Assembly: GCF_036669915.1 (NCBI RefSeq)
Contig: NC_089315.1
Coordinates: forward strand, 18,892,510 to 18,956,509
Length of the DNA: 64,000 nt
Direction of reading: 5' to 3'
Source: Pocillopora verrucosa
Taxonomy: Eukaryota; Cnidaria; Anthozoa; Scleractinia; Pocilloporidae
Below are positions 1-11,095 of this stretch, in pieces (the first letter of the stretch is position 1; every line of letters begins with the position of its first letter). Position numbers and translations under genes: made by a program. The notes beneath the pieces are model-generated. The model was not told the DNA's origin and did no database searches. It worked only from the letters and a program-made list of their open reading frames with translations.

Positions 1-629
1 TAATTAACAACACTCAACAAAGTAACTACTGATTAGTGAGTTCTACTATAAATAAACTTTCGGTAAATCTTCGCGAGTCCGTTAAAAATAGATATTTCTA
101 TTGAATTCTGCAAAAGGAAATTAATAAATTTACGCCCAAGAAAATCTAAGCATAATAATCTTAACTACGCTGAATGCTAATTCAAAAGTTATCGAAGAAG
201 TTAGCAAAGAATAATCTAAGCAAATTACCAACTTGCCAAATTAATGAAACTAACATTTGAGTGATTAGAACACAGGAAAAATGTGGCAGATGCCTATTAG
301 AAATATTATTTAATATCCCAGCTTTACAGACCGCCGCTTCACAGTCATTTTATTTAATTCATTCGTCACCAGATGTGCACATACATCCAAAAAAGGAGGA
401 AGCTCGTTACAGGGGGCAGCAACAGGAAAAAGTCGCAACTGATACATACAATTTAAAAATTATTTTTAAAAATTTTTAATTTATGGGTTTAAATATTTGA
501 ATTGACGGGGAGTTTCAAACTGTTCAACACTTGAAACCGAAGTTAAAAACTAAAAAGTCAGATCCTGGTACTTCCGTAATCATTTTTAATTAAAGCTTTC
601 TTGCTCTTCCGTTATTCGGAACTCAACAG
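1..629. other. 5' flank of GPCR copy 1, duplicated elsewhere in the window
   Basis: No gene is seen. The stretch is AT-rich and matches the upstream flank of the third receptor copy (about 7320-7930) over several hundred bases, including the shared block at about 285-460 versus 7555-7715. A reverse-complement version lies upstream of the inverted copy (about 15540-15740). It is therefore the conserved upstream part of the duplicated receptor unit and may hold promoter sequence, although I could not pick out a convincing TATA box or initiator. Confidence 0.6.
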
Positions 630-830
630 TTGGCCAGAAGCAAGGGGAATAAGACTAATCGACGGAAAGCAGTGAATCCAGAATTCAAACAGAGAAGTCT
701 CGCCCTGAATATTTGGGAGCCATGTATTCTTGATACAGTGACAATGGTGTGCCTGATAGGAGACTGTCTTATATGTATAGCCGTGTACAGAAATGCAAGG
801 CTCCGTAAACGTCCACAAACCTCTACATGA
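630..830 (+). pseudogene. N-terminal ghost copy of class A GPCR (TM1 only)
   Basis: The reading frame gives about 66 residues matching the N-terminus and TM1 of the intact receptor just downstream: EFKQRSLALN, then MVCLIG, then ICIAVYRNARLR. It then shifts frame and stops before TM2. The Gly-Asn of TM1 is Gly-Asp here, which removes the conserved Asn. DNA similarity continues a little further, to about 860, into the start of TM2 (SDI) and then ends at a junction also present in the third copy (about 8150). I read it as a partial 5' tandem duplication, not a working gene. It could still act as a non-coding leader of the downstream gene. Confidence 0.7.
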
Positions 831-1049
831 TTTCCTTAGCTATCAGTAATATCATCAACAAATGAATGATTTGAATAAACGTGGTTATTTCTTCATCTAC
901 TATCATAAGTCAAAGGTGTTCCAAACTATTCAACACTTGAAACCGAAGTTAGAAACTAATCAGTCAGATCCTTGTACTTTCGTGATCACTTCTTATGAAA
1001 ATTTCCTGTTGGCTAGAAGCAAGAAAAAAACACCGATTGACGGAAACTA

Positions 1050-2156
1050 ATGGATTCAGAACTCAAACAGAGAAGTCTTGCTGTGAATGTTTTGGAGCCA
1101 TGTATCCTTGTCACAATTACAATGGTGTGCCTGATTGGAAACAGCCTTATATGCATAGCCGTGTACAGAAATGCAAGGCTCCGTGCGTCCACAAACCTGT
1201 ACATAGCTTCTTTAGCTATCAGTGATATCATCAACGCAGTCATTGTGATGCCTTTAACTTTGGGTGTCCTTATTACAGGGAAATGGCCATTCGGTGAGGC
1301 AGTCTGCGATTTCCACGCCTTCTTCACCCTGTTTTCTATTTACGTATCCCCAACCACGATGGGACTGACGGCCTTCAACAGATACGTCCGCATCGTTAAG
1401 CCTCAACACTACTCACGAATCTTCACTGATTCTCGATCAAAAGTATATGTCGCAGCAGTTTGGCTGACTGTCGCAGGGTACATTTCAATTCCCAAGATGG
1501 CAGGCTTGACTAAATATCGCTTCTTCGCTGGATACGCCGCTTGTATCGTTGAGCAACCCACCACAGCCATCATGATAGTTCAGCATATCATTGCCGTCTT
1601 GTTTTTCTTTCTTCTTCCACTCGGTGTTGCATCAGTTTCCTACTTCAAGGTCTTCCAGAAAATAAAACATCACAATATGAACATGGCTTCCACGGCCCAC
1701 GCCGAGGGCAGGGAAAATCGATTGACTGTCAAAGAGATCAAGCTTACCAAATCACTCGCCATTGTTGTGTTCGCCTTTTTATTATGTTGGATTCCATTTT
1801 GGATCATCGTGATGATAAAGCGCTTCGCTTCTGATGTTGTCGTTCCACGTAACATCCAACTTCTGTGTACATTTTTGACGTTATTCTCGAGCACTATAAA
1901 CCCATTTATATATGCTGGCATGAATCCCTCCTTCCGCGCCGAGTTTCGTCGAATTTTGCTCTGCAAAGTAAAGTCATCACAACTCTGTGAGGAGCCTTGT
2001 TGTCCAAAAGAGGTTGAGTTAAAGAAAATATTAGCGAGAAGCGCCCGTGGCACAGAAAATCAGGAAGAAAAGGGAAGTACCTTAGTTAGGGACCGGGCGG
2101 TCAACGTTCGGATTGAACCAAAAGCAAAGGATCTCAGTAAAAAGATATCAATTTAA
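1050..2156 (+). CDS. Class A (rhodopsin-like) GPCR, melatonin-receptor-like, intact single exon
   Basis: The product is 368 aa with seven hydrophobic segments, expected at the plasma membrane. Visible class A landmarks are the TM1 Gly-Asn (Asn31), LAISD in TM2, a Trp in the first extracellular loop (Trp79), Cys86 at the top of TM3 paired with Cys165 in loop 2, NRY at 110-112 in place of DRY, CWIP at 246-249 in TM6 and NPFIY at 284-288 in TM7. NRY is typical of melatonin receptors and is the main reason for that comparison; the ligand is unknown. The start is the first Met, and it aligns with the starts of the other copies. The N-terminus is short (about 20 aa) with no signal peptide. The tail of about 60 residues is rich in Lys, Arg and Glu. 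An intronless reading frame and near-identical neighbours indicate recent tandem duplication. A different amine- or peptide-type class A receptor is possible. Confidence 0.9.
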   Translation: MDSELKQRSLAVNVLEPCILVTITMVCLIGNSLICIAVYRNARLRASTNLYIASLAISDIINAVIVMPLTLGVLITGKWPFGEAVCDFHAFFTLFSIYVSPTTMGLTAFNRYVRIVKPQHYSRIFTDSRSKVYVAAVWLTVAGYISIPKMAGLTKYRFFAGYAACIVEQPTTAIMIVQHIIAVLFFFLLPLGVASVSYFKVFQKIKHHNMNMASTAHAEGRENRLTVKEIKLTKSLAIVVFAFLLCWIPFWIIVMIKRFASDVVVPRNIQLLCTFLTLFSSTINPFIYAGMNPSFRAEFRRILLCKVKSSQLCEEPCCPKEVELKKILARSARGTENQEEKGSTLVRDRAVNVRIEPKAKDLSKKISI

Positions 2157-2737
2157 GCGATAGATTTAATATATTTACTATCGCAGCATCATTCATGTAT
2201 TGGTTACTTAATTGCTTGTTGATTTAATTGATGATGAATGATATCCGTTGTTAATCGACTAGACGTTAGAATGTTTAGTACGTCAATTTCAAGTTATAAA
2301 TAACTTTGTCTAACTTTGTTTTCCAAAAAAGATGAGCAGTGACAAATATCGAATCCAAAGATAATCGAAATGAAAAGAATAATTACCAATGATGAAACTA
2401 TAAAAACAACTTCCTCATTTCCATAAAAAGCAAGCAACATTTTTAGTTTACAAAACATGTTTCGACATTTTCATAATGTAACTTCAGTGCATGCTCGTTT
2501 AGAAAAATTTTTAGTTAATTACTTTACACTGGTAATTAGAGTAAACCAGGAAAAACGAAAACATAGCTAATAAGTGAAATAAGTAAAATAATGACAGACT
2601 ATTTGAAATATGAAAAAATATTAAAAAATTGAGAATTTAAACTAAAAAGAAAGAAAAAATTTAAGTGTTTTAACAGATGTAGTGGAGTTGGATTCTTCCA
2701 TTTAACATGCATTGCCTCGTTTACATTGAATGAATAA
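2157..2737. other. 3' flank of GPCR copy 1, duplicated downstream
   Basis: There is no gene. The stretch is AT-rich and nearly identical to 9237-9817, downstream of the third receptor copy, starting immediately after the stop codon. It is the 3' flank of the duplicated receptor unit and probably includes the 3' UTR. Confidence 0.6.
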
Positions 2738-2990
2738 CTGTATCGAAGGCCTCACTCAGGTCCGAGAATAAAATGAGTGCATAATGATTCATTTTAAGTG
2801 GGGTACTAATTTCATCTAAAAGTTCAACCAATTGCAAGAAATCAGTTGTAGCCCTAATTTGCGTGAAATCATACTGATTATATCTTGTTAGGTCTTCCAT
2901 AGTTTAAAAGAATACTAATTGGTTACGAATATATTTTTCAAATATTTTTCTTAAAACAGAAAGGACTGACGTGGGTCTATGATATTCACA
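2738..2990 (-). mobile_element. LINE reverse-transcriptase fragment (degenerate)
   Basis: Read on the minus strand, the translation resembles the early fingers and palm of a CR1/L2-type non-LTR reverse transcriptase: RPTSVL, then LRKIFEKYIRNQL, an in-frame stop, YDFTQIRATTDFLQLVE, then LFSDLSEAFDTV, which corresponds to the usual LDLSKAFDTV block. The fragment is short and internally stopped. An equivalent fragment lies at 9818-10070, so it was copied with the receptor flank. Confidence 0.6.
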
Positions 2991-3569
2991 AGATGTATTC
3001 TAAAATATCGCCAAAATTAAACATTGATTCTAATTGGTCTAAACGAGTTCATTATATCTCCATAAAGCACGCAGTTACTTCATCAGAATGCATGATAGCG
3101 CAGCTTATGCACGCAAGCTACCTCACCAAGATTTGCCTAACGCAGAAAACAAAAATTCTGCTGGTTAACCATTATGGCTGAGGAAATTCCTTACTTCAAC
3201 CTCAACTTCGGCTTTCTGCAAAGAAAATTCTTCAAGGGAAGAAAAGGAGAAAAATGTTTCCAGCCCTCACCGAAGAAGAAAGAAACGCAAATGGAAACGT
3301 AAGTGACAAAAATTTCAACCAACTGGGTTTCAAAAGATTTTAAGGTGCACAAATAGACTTATCACAGTCTACTAATAACAGAAAGAAACACTTGAAATTT
3401 AAACTGTATTTACCTTCTCGAGAGAGTGTTTTCTAAAAAGAGGAAGAAGTTGTATTCAACGTTAAGGACAAGCTAATAGAAAATGTGAAAGTTTCAGTGT
3501 CAACAGTAACGCCGTATTCGATACATTTAAATGATACCTATTTTTGTTTCGAAAATATGTCCTAATCAG

Positions 3570-5065
3570 AAGTTCAACTAAACGACAAATCTTTGTCTTC
3601 GAATGGAAAAACAGACAAAGGAACAACATTCTCTGGTGCAACTCCCCATTCAGCAAAAACGTCAGCACTAATATCGGACACAGATTCCTTGCCCTAATAG
3701 ACAAGTACTTCCCTAAAGACCACAACTTAGAAAATTTTTAATCGTATAACAATCAAGATACAGTTACAGCTGCATGAATAACACTAAACAGATCATCGAC
3801 AACCACAACAAACGCATTCTAAATTCATCCAAACACATCAATGACAATGCAGATAACACCAACACAAAAGACAGCAAAACTTGCTGTTGTCCTTACGTGT
3901 GACGGTGGCTTGGTAGATTAGTGATGATTGGAGGCAGTTTCCGTTAAGTAGGCATGTGTTCTTCTACTTAACGGAAACTGCCTCCAATCATCACTAATCT
4001 ACCAAGCCACCGTCACACGTAAGGACAACAGCACCACTGAAACATACATCGGACTTACAGAAAATGACTTCAAGACTAGGACAGAAACCACACCGCATCA
4101 TTCCAACACACAAAACTCAGAAACTCTACCGAACTCAGCAAGCATATCTGTACCCTTAAAGAAAATAACATTGACCACTATATTTCATGGTGCATTGGTT
4201 CATTAAGATCGCCCTACAACAGCGCAAATTAAAGATGCAACCTCTACCTCAAAGAAAAATTACTCATCATTCGCCGACCCGAATTATCATCACTCAATAA
4301 ACGTAATGAGCTCGTGTCCTCATGCCGCAGCTTCCGTTAATGGGGCATGTGTTCTCTGTCGGCAGTTGCAAGTTTTGCTGTCGATTGTGTTGGTGTTGGA
4401 TAATCCGCAATGGGAAAATTCAATATTGGTTACTCCACAAAGAATATTCCTCCACCAAGAATATTCCTCCACCATCGCAGAACGACTTCTTACCACGCCT
4501 CGTTGAAAAAACCTAGCAGAATACGTTAGAAAGCTTACTTCTTCGACTCTGCCTCAGCTTACGACAACATCACTGACGACGAAAGAAACATCATAATACA
4601 TGCAAAATATTCGATCCTTATGCACAAACAGCAACCTCGGCAAAAGAAGGGCGATACAACATTTGACGTCACAATGGGCAGCTACGACGGTGCTGAAACA
4701 TGTGAGCTAAGGAGGAAGTTTCCTCCTTTTCCAACTGCAAAACCTCAACATCAACATCGGATTTTGCCGAGACGACGGACTGGCCATTTCCAACGCCACA
4801 CCGAGAGATACAGAAAACATCAAAAAGGAAATACGCCGCATCTTTAATCATAATGGACTACGGATCACCATCGAAACCAACAAACAGACCATCAACTTCC
4901 TAGACGTCACTTTCAACCTGAATAAAAGCACCTACCAGCCCTTCACATAGCCTACACCACTCAATATCATCACTCAATAAACGTGATGAACTCGTGTCCT
5001 CATGCAGCCACAGAAACAACGCGTTACCGCGTAACAATTGAACAAAGCATCTAAATTTACCGCCA
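3570..5065 (+). mobile_element. Penelope-like retroelement fragments (RT end and GIY-YIG), rearranged
   Basis: Translations across several frames recover pieces of a Penelope-like element. At about 3590-3725 is [16 protein letters not shown] and then [13 protein letters not shown], from the end of the RT. At about 4035-4290 is the GIY-YIG endonuclease region, with ETYIGLTENDFKTR and then RPELSSLNKRNELVSSCRH in a shifted frame. At about 4660-4950 is the RT core, with FDVTMGSYDGAETCEL, then RDDGLAISNA and TINFLDVTFNLN. About 4965-5010 repeats the end of the endonuclease region. In an intact element the RT precedes the endonuclease, so the order here is scrambled, and frameshifts and deletions make it dead. 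Identification rests on remembered Penelope signatures. Confidence 0.7.
3883..4032. repeat. Perfect inverted repeat, 69-bp arms with a 12-base loop
   Basis: Positions 3883-3951 are the exact reverse complement of 3964-4032, separated by 12 bases. The right arm is coding sequence of the Penelope-like element just before its GIY-YIG region (QATVTRKDN in translation), so the left arm is a back-copied inverted duplicate. A transcript would form a near-perfect 69-bp hairpin. Confidence 0.95.
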
Positions 5066-5269
5066 CGCCTATTATGCAAATCTGTAAAGTTTATAAACGA
5101 TCGTTACGAATATTCTTGACAATAAAATCCCCTGGTGAGTGGGTAATCACGAAACAGGCTTCTAAGGATGAAAGTATAGTCCCTTTGTTTTTTTCCTTAT
5201 CTAAGTGTACATCGCACTCTACTTCGACGTGTCGAGCATTGTACTAAGGGGAAATATCGAAACACAAAT

Positions 5270-7400
5270 ATATATATATATACCCATCGAGACTTTTCAG
5301 GGTTTAATTACCATGAAAAAAATGATGTTTGAAGAATAACAAAAACCATAGTAATATCCTAATGCTTATGATAACTATATTTAATAATTATTTATATCAG
5401 TACTCCTTAAAAATATTATTTAAAACTAGTTTAAAACTTAAAAAGAGTCATTACATCTAACACTTTTGGGCAGATTGTTCCACGCTGTAACTTCTCCACA
5501 AGAAACTGTCCTGACATGCAGATGAGCAGCACTTCGGAATCTGCCACAGACTTCTAGTGTTGCGGCCGTGGATATCTGTTCTTATGATAAGCCTGTCGCT
5601 CAAGTACGATGGAGCTAGACCTTTGAGGCACTTAAAAGCCATAGCAGCATCTCTTAATCTTAGTTACCCAAGGTTATGTGATTTACTTTGGTTTTCCTTC
5701 GTTTTCAGAGGAGCTTGTTCGTTGCTTATGGTATTAAAGGTATGTAGAAATTCACTGAACTTTCATTTGTTTCAGCAGCTTTTAATACAGGAGACCAATA
5801 GGCCATTTTCGATATATTAAAATTCGAACTTTGCTCTGAGGCTTGGAGGAATAAAACAAAGGAAATCACATCGAGGTTGGGGAATGAATGATTAAATTTA
5901 TTTTGTTTTATTTCCCCAAGACTTGGAACCATGTGAGAATTCTAATGTATAGAAAATGGCCTATTAATCTTTCTTAAATCAATTAAAAAATTGATTTTTT
6001 TGTCAAATTATTATTTCTTAATACTACCACCAATACTATAAGACACGAAATTGGAATGAATATGGTCAAGAGCAACTTCCTGAATTTTTCAGCGATCCTG
6101 ATGACCTAAATTATCAGAGGATTGAAACCCTCGGATTCAGTATTAGAGATAAATGTGCTTATATTTAGGTCTCTAGGATCAAGGCGGTTAAGTTAGGGTT
6201 CGACCAGCCAGATGCATTGTCTCTTCAAGTTTATCAAGAAATTCCTTCAACTGTCTATTTGGCTGAATGTAAATAACCTTAACAGTCATGTCTGGTGTCA
6301 ACATACCTATTTCCAGTTTTATCAATTTTTAAATCGCCTCTAATGTTGAAATCAAAATTTTGCTATATGCAGGGGGACACTCAGTCTCCAAAAGAGGAAT
6401 TGCGAACATGAGTCACCATACTATAACCTGATAAGTCAAACTGCATTATATTATATTATATTGAGGTGTAAATCTTGTTTCATAAAAAGCTAACATTTCA
6501 AAGAAAAAAAGAAAAGAGTGATTGAAGCCGATTATCTCACAAACATCACCGAGTTGTCTATTAATATGTTCAGGTGAAGTGCTGGTGGGTGTGGCTTCAA
6601 AACAACAGAGAGCTCCTTATTAAGAGTAAATATTCCATGATTATTGTAGGATAATCTATTAAATCAGGATCGCTCGAACAGTAGGCCCTTCACATAAAAA
6701 TGGTATCTACTCTTAATAAAAAATCACTTTGACTTGTAAACAATTACGAAATGCGAATTTATAGAACATGTATTGAGTATTTTTTTCTCCAAACTTCACA
6801 AGGCTGCTATGGAAATCATAATTCCGACATTGGGCGGTCACTTGAATCGATATGTAACTACATTTTCAATCCGCATTTTGAAAATTAATCTGAAAAGGCA
6901 GAAAAAGATTACAGAAACCAGACAATGCAATTAAAAAGTAGTTACCTTTATGTTGCGATTTTGCCCTCAAAATTTTCTGTCTGCTATCACTATTAATGAC
7001 TTTCCACTTTCGTATATCAACTTAGTGATTTGTGTTTACGTAACCTGATAAAGTTTTTTTTTCCATTGCTTGTGAAAAGAAACAGTCCTTGATTCCAGAA
7101 TTCATGGATATACTAGCTTATTGAAAACAAATCAAAATTCACAGTCACAATTACTTTACCTCATTTCTCGTCATGTTTTCTGATACGCAAAATATCTGTG
7201 AGGACCTTCAATATTATGCCCACCACGACCTCGTGACGAAAACGTCTCGATTTCGGAAAATGTCAGTCTTCATCATCAGATTTAATAGTTTCGAACTATG
7301 CTGAACGCCGAACATCTTCCATAGACGGCTTATTCGAAGCTATCAAGGAAGTTGACTACTTTCTATTAAAATTGAGAAAATCGTTTTAATAAAACACTCG
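5270..7400. repeat. Segmental duplication, left copy (upstream of GPCR copy 2)
   Basis: About 2.1 kb is collinear with 16985-19100, with many small differences. Both copies start with the same LINE fragment and include shared blocks such as the one at about 5990-6500 versus 17690-18200. The right copy lies upstream of the intact receptor at 19531 and this one upstream of the broken copy at 7971, so it is part of the duplicated receptor unit. No gene is seen apart from the LINE remnant. Confidence 0.75.
5457..5642 (-). mobile_element. LINE ORF2 C-terminal fragment
   Basis: The minus-strand translation starts AFKCLKGLAPSYLSDRLII, the 'lyKaLnGlaP.Yls' block found near the end of CR1/L2-type LINE polyproteins, and then loses frame before the usual WN.LP motif. 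The homologous fragment at 17139-17351 keeps MWNNLPESVR, which supports the call. Confidence 0.65.
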
Positions 7401-7970
7401 ACTGATTAGAGCACAAACAGAGTGGGGAAGAAGACTGGGCATTTCCCGCAGATAATTCAAAAGCTGTCGAAGAAGTTAACAAAGAATACTCTGAGAAAAT
7501 GAGAAGAACTGTTTTATTGACACTTGAGTGATTGAAACGCAAGCAAAATGTAGCAGATGCCTATCGAAAATTTAATTTAATATCCCAGTTTTACAGACCG
7601 CCGCTTCACAGTCATTTTATTTAATTCATTCGTCACCACATGTGCACATACACCCAAAAAAGGAGAAATTTCTTTACAGGGGGCAGTAACAGGAAAAGGT
7701 CTCAATTGATACATACAATTTAAAACTTATTAGAATTAATTTGAATTCATTAGTTGAATTATTTGAATAAACCTAGTTATTTTTCTCATCTACTCTTATA
7801 AATTAACGGGGAGTTCCAAAACCGTTCAACAATTGAAACCAAAGTCAGAAAATAATAGTTAGATCCTTGTATTTCGATCATCATTTTTTATTAAAGCTTC
7901 CTTGCTCTTCCATTATTCAAAACTCAGCTGTTGGCCAGAAGCAAGGAAAAAAAAACTGGACGGAAAACAA
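7401..7970. other. 5' flank of GPCR copy 2
   Basis: The stretch is homologous to positions 100-650 upstream of the first copy. There is no gene apart from short spurious frames. It is the conserved proximal upstream sequence of the receptor unit. Confidence 0.55.
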
Positions 7971-9236
7971 TGGATTCGGAACTCAAACAGAGAAGTCTTG
8001 TTCTGAATATTTTGGAGCCATGTATTCTTGTTACAGTGACAATGGTGTGCCTGATTGGAAACTGCCTTATATGCATAGCCGTGTACAGAAATGCAAGGCT
8101 CCGTACCTCTACCTGATTTCTTTGGTCATCAGGGATATCATCAACGAATGAATTATTTGAATAAACCTAGTTATTTCTTCATCTACTCTCATATATTAAC
8201 GAGGAGTGCCAAACCGTTGACAGTAACAATGGTGTGCCTGATTGGAAACAGCCTTATATGCATAGCCGTGTACAGAAATGCAAAGCTTCGTTCGTCCACA
8301 AATCTCTACATTATTTCTTTAGCTATCAGCGATATCATCAACGCAGTCATTGTAATGCCTTTTACTGTGGGTGTCCTTATTACAGGGGAATGGCCTTTTG
8401 GTGAGGCAGTCTGCGATTTCCACGCCTTCTTCACCCTGTTTTCTGTTTACGTATCCCCAACCACGATGGGACTGACGGCCTTCAACAGATACGTCCGCAT
8501 CGTTAAGCCTCAACACTACCCACGAATCTTCACTGATACTCGATCAAAAATATATATCGCTGCAGTTTGGCTGACTGTCGCGGGGTACGTTTCCAATTCC
8601 CGAGATGGGAGGCTTGACTGAATATCGCTTCTTCGCTGGATACGCCGCTTGTATCGTTGAGCAACCCACCATAGCCATGAAGATAGTTCATTGTATTATT
8701 GTCGTCTGTTTTTTCGTTCTTGTTCCACTCGGAGTTGCATTAGTTTCCTACTAATTAGTAGGGAAAACAAAACATCACAATCTAAACATGGCTTCGACGG
8801 CCCACGCCGAGGGCAGGGAAAATCGATTGACTGTCAAAGAGATCAAGCTTACCAAATCGCTCGCCATTGTTGTGTTTGCCTTTGCACTGTGTTGGATTCC
8901 ATTTTGGATCATTGTGATGATACAGCGCTTCGCTTCTGATGTCATTCCACGCAATATCCAACTGCTTTGTCCCTTTTTGATGTTCTTCTCGAGCACTATA
9001 AACCCATTTATACCCGCGCCGAGTTTCGTCGAATTTTGCTCTACAAAGCAAAGTCATCACAATTTTGTGAGGAGCTTCGTCGTCCAAAAGATGTTGAGTT
9101 AAAGAAAATATTAGCGAGAAGCGCCCGTGGCACAGAAAATCAAGAAGAAGAGGGAAGTACCTTAGTCAGGGACCGGGCGGTCAACGTTCGGATTGAACCA
9201 AAAGCAAAGGATCTCAGTAAAAAGATATCAATTTAA
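7971..9236 (+). pseudogene. GPCR copy 2: ghost N-terminus plus frameshifted receptor
   Basis: A first block (7971-8116) encodes the N-terminus and TM1 (MDSELKQRSLVLNILEPCIL, then ICIAVYRNARLRTST) and then breaks. A second block restarts at TM1 (about 8217) and runs through TM2, TM3 and NRY to TM4, where an extra base at about 8590 (TTTCCAATTCC against TTTCAATTCC in the intact copies) shifts the frame. The TM5 region has a stop (SY followed by TAA at about 8752), and a 22-base deletion at about 9011 removes the TM7 end around NPFIY and shifts the frame again. The C-terminal tail is otherwise almost identical to the first copy. Four independent lesions make function very unlikely. Confidence 0.85.
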
Positions 9237-10087
9237 GCGATAGATTTAATATATTTACTATCGCAGCATCATTCATGTATTGGTTACTTAATTGCTTGTT
9301 GATTTAATTGGTGATGAATGATATCCGTTGTTAATCGACTAGACGTTAGAATGTTTAGTAGATCAATTTCAAGTTTATTTAACCTTGTTTTTAAAAACGA
9401 TGAGCAGGGATAAATATCGAATCCAAGGGTAATCGAAATGAAAAGAATAATTACCAATGATGTAAGTGTAAAAACAACTTCCTCATTTCAATATAAAGTA
9501 AGTAACATTTTTAGTTTACAAAACATGTTTTGACATTTTTATACCGTACCTTCAGTAACGAAAACACGGCATGCCCGTTTTAAAAATTTGAGTTAATTGC
9601 GTTACGCTGATATTTAAAGTAAACCAAGAAAAACGAAAACATAACTAATAAATAAAAATAAGTAAAATATCAACAATATATATGAAATATGAAAACATAT
9701 GAAAGTTAAGAATTTAAACTAAAAACAAAGAGAAAAATCTAAGTGTTGTAACAGATGTAGAAGAGTTGGATTCTCTCATTTAATATGCATTGCTTCTTTT
9801 ACATTGAACGAATAACTGTATGGAAGGCCTCACTCAGGTCCAAGAATAAAATGAGTGCATAATGATTGATTTCAAGTGCAGTAGTAATTTCATCTAAAAG
9901 ATCAACCAATCGCAAGATATCAGTTGTAGCCTTAATTTGCATGAAACCTTATTGATTATATCTTGTTAGATCTTCCATGGTTAAAAAGTATACTTATTGG
10001 TTATGAATCAATTTTTCAAATATTTTTCTTAAAACAGAAAGGACTGACGTGGGTCTATGATAATCACAAGATGTATTTCGCTTAAAT
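9237..10087. other. 3' flank of GPCR copy 2, with LINE fragment at 9818-10070 (minus)
   Basis: This is nearly identical to 2157-2990 and contains the same degenerate LINE RT fragment on the minus strand. It ends abruptly where the inverted receptor copy begins, so copies 2 and 3 are joined tail to tail with a single shared 3' flank. Confidence 0.65.
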
Positions 10088-11091
10088 TTATATCTTTTTA
10101 CTGAGATCCTTTGCTTTTGGTTCAATCTGCACGTTGACCACCCGGTCCCTGACTAAGGTACTTCCCTCTTCTTCTTGATTTTCCGTGCCTCGGGCGCTTC
10201 TCGCCAATATTTTCTTTAACTCAACATCTTTTGGACGACGAAGCTCCTCAAAAAATTGTGATGACTTTGCTTTGCAGAGCAAAATTCGACGAAACTCGGC
10301 GCGGAAGGAGGGATTCATGCCAGCATATATAAATGGGTTTATAGTGCTCGAGAAGAACATCAAAAAGGGACAAAGCAGTTGGATGTTACGTGGAACGACA
10401 ACATCAGAAGCGAAGCGCTGTATCATCACAATGATCCATAATGGAATCCAACACAGTGCAAAGGCAAACACAACAATGGCGAGCGATTTGGTAAGCTTGA
10501 TCTCTTTGACAGTCAATCGATTTTCTCTGCCCTCGGCGTGGGCCGTCGAAGCCATGTTTAGATTGTGATGTTTTATTTTCTTGAATACCTTGTAGTAGGA
10601 AACTAATGCAACTCCGAGTGGAAGAAGAAAGAAAAAACAGACGACAATGATATAATGAACTATCTTCATGGCTATGGTGGGTTGTTCAACGATGCAAGCA
10701 GCGTATCCAGCGAAGAAGCGATATTCAGTCAAGCCTGCCATCTTGGGAATTGAAATGTACCCCGCAACAGTCAACCAAACTGCAGCGATATATATTTTTG
10801 ATCGAGTATCAGTGAAGATTCGTGGGTAGTTTTGAGGCTTAACGATGCGGACGTATCTGTTGAAGGCCGTCAGTCCCATCGTGGTTGGGGATACGTAAAC
10901 AGAAAACAGGGTGAAGAAGGCGTGGAAATCGCAGACTGCCTCACCAAAAGGCCATTTACCTGTAATAAGGACACCCACAATAAAAGGCATTACAATGACT
11001 GCGTTGATGATATCGCTGATAGCTAAAGAAATAATGTAGAGATTTGTGGACGTCCGGAGCCTTGCATTTCTATACACGTCTATGCATAAGG
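10088..11091 (-). pseudogene. GPCR copy 3 main body (inverted, TM1 truncated)
   Basis: The open frame on the minus strand covers the end of TM1 to the C-terminal tail (about 330 aa). It keeps LAISD, FNRYVRI, CWIP (followed by L instead of F) and NPFIYAGMNPSF. The N-terminus and first half of TM1, including the Gly-Asn, are absent: the frame begins inside TM1 at CIDVYRNARLR and runs upstream into a solo LTR. The last two residues of the usual tail (SI after KKI) are lost to a stop. The rest of the gene lies at 12070-12219 and about 15448-15560 beyond inserted elements. Since the frame is otherwise clean, disruption must be recent. Confidence 0.85.
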
Positions 11092-11095
11092 ACAC

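Noticed and set aside
3883-4032. CRISPR-like or terminator reading of the hairpin
   Set aside because: This is eukaryotic DNA with a single palindrome inside a retroelement; there is no spacer array or bacterial context.
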